A stretch of 64,000 bases of DNA from Branchipolynoe longqiensis (taxonomy: Eukaryota > Annelida > Polychaeta > Phyllodocida > Polynoidae), in contig CM059199.1 of assembly GCA_030323885.1 (NCBI GenBank), forward strand, positions 75,984,781-76,048,780, in the 5' to 3' direction. This document shows, piece after piece, positions 63,822 to 64,000 of this stretch (its first letter is position 1; each line of letters begins with the position of its first letter). A program made the position numbers and the translations under genes. The notes beneath the pieces were generated by a model. The model worked only from the letters and a program-made list of their open reading frames with translations, did not search any database and was not told the origin of the DNA.

Positions 63822-64000
63822 GTGTTGCCTGTGGTGGAGTGGTTAGAGTGTCTGCCTTTTTTCTAGGTCGGACTCCTAATCTGAAGGTCAGTGGTTCGAT
63901 TCCCTGTGCCCCCACCTCTACCAATTTGGATTTCCACCGCTGTGTATAACTTACAGCGTCATCAAAGGCCGGTTGCTCTCATACCATGTCTATGTGGTGT
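63822..64000 (+). mobile_element. SINE family C, cut by window end
   Basis: Head ggtggagtggttagagtgtc, B box gtggttcgattccctgtgcc, body up to ctcataccatgtctatgtgg. Continues beyond the window. Confidence 0.85.

Overview
This is a eukaryotic, gene-poor and repeat-dominated window, most likely from a marine invertebrate and probably a mollusc. The main pointer is a minus-strand tRNA-headed SINE at about 27,440-27,728. Its body (a block reading like 'gtgcatataaaagacctctt gctgct...', then a 'gtggtggcaccaggtttcctc' block) resembles the SINE core I know from gastropods and bivalves. I recognise no complete protein-coding gene, no rRNA, no canonical tRNA gene and nothing prokaryotic. The long open frames across the window are by-products of simple repeats.

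Layout. 0-3 kb: 90-bp and 48-bp minisatellites. 3-8 kb: SINE copies and a partial DNA element. 8-12.5 kb: a 4-kb G-rich strand block plus a 42-bp minisatellite. 12.5-20 kb: GT arrays, a 23-bp minisatellite, a CT-rich block and a 10-bp array. 20.7-22.4 kb: a TIR element with a 9-bp target duplication and two copies of a TTAA-ended family (family H). 22.4-26.6 kb: nearly continuous C-rich strand, including a 2.3-kb minisatellite. 26.7-27.1 and 31.2-31.6 kb: CpG-rich islands with RFX X-box, NRF1 and ETS-type motifs. 27.4-39.8 kb: a dense, datable nest of SINEs and short TIR elements. 40.5-45.2 kb: GT, GA and purine arrays. 45.8-46.5 kb: TIR elements in (TA)n. 47.5-50.3 kb: a TIR element carrying a 206-bp satellite, a TATA-bearing 614-bp repeat, and an H copy ending one base before a short ORF that starts ATGGCGAC. 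51.4-52 kb: a GC minisatellite. 53-61 kb: SINEs, H, A, B, F and G elements and an ACGT-saturated element. 61-63.4 kb: 22-bp minisatellite, C-rich tracts and a CpG island. 63.6-64 kb: an H copy interrupted by a SINE that runs off the window.

How it fits together. Recurring element families can be defined from the sequence alone. S1 and C are tRNA-headed SINEs; D carries a tRNA-like block but its ends are unclear. H has TTAA ends (about 355 bp). A, F and G have CAGT termini and TA flanks (pogo/Tigger-like). B has GAAGAGTTC termini and 4-bp duplications. A Harbinger-like set has TAA flanks and TIRs containing CACAC. There are also single elements with 9-bp, TTAA and CTG duplications. H is the oldest layer, because A, C, S1, the Harbinger-like elements, the TTAA element and a 625-bp retroposed unit all sit inside H copies. 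Between the repeats lie CpG-rich islands with housekeeping or ciliary promoter motifs and AT-rich unique blocks. These are the best places to look for real promoters, first exons or conserved enhancers.

Limits: no alignment or database search was possible. Family assignments rest on termini, target duplications and by-eye comparison of copies within the window. Edges of low-complexity blocks are approximate.
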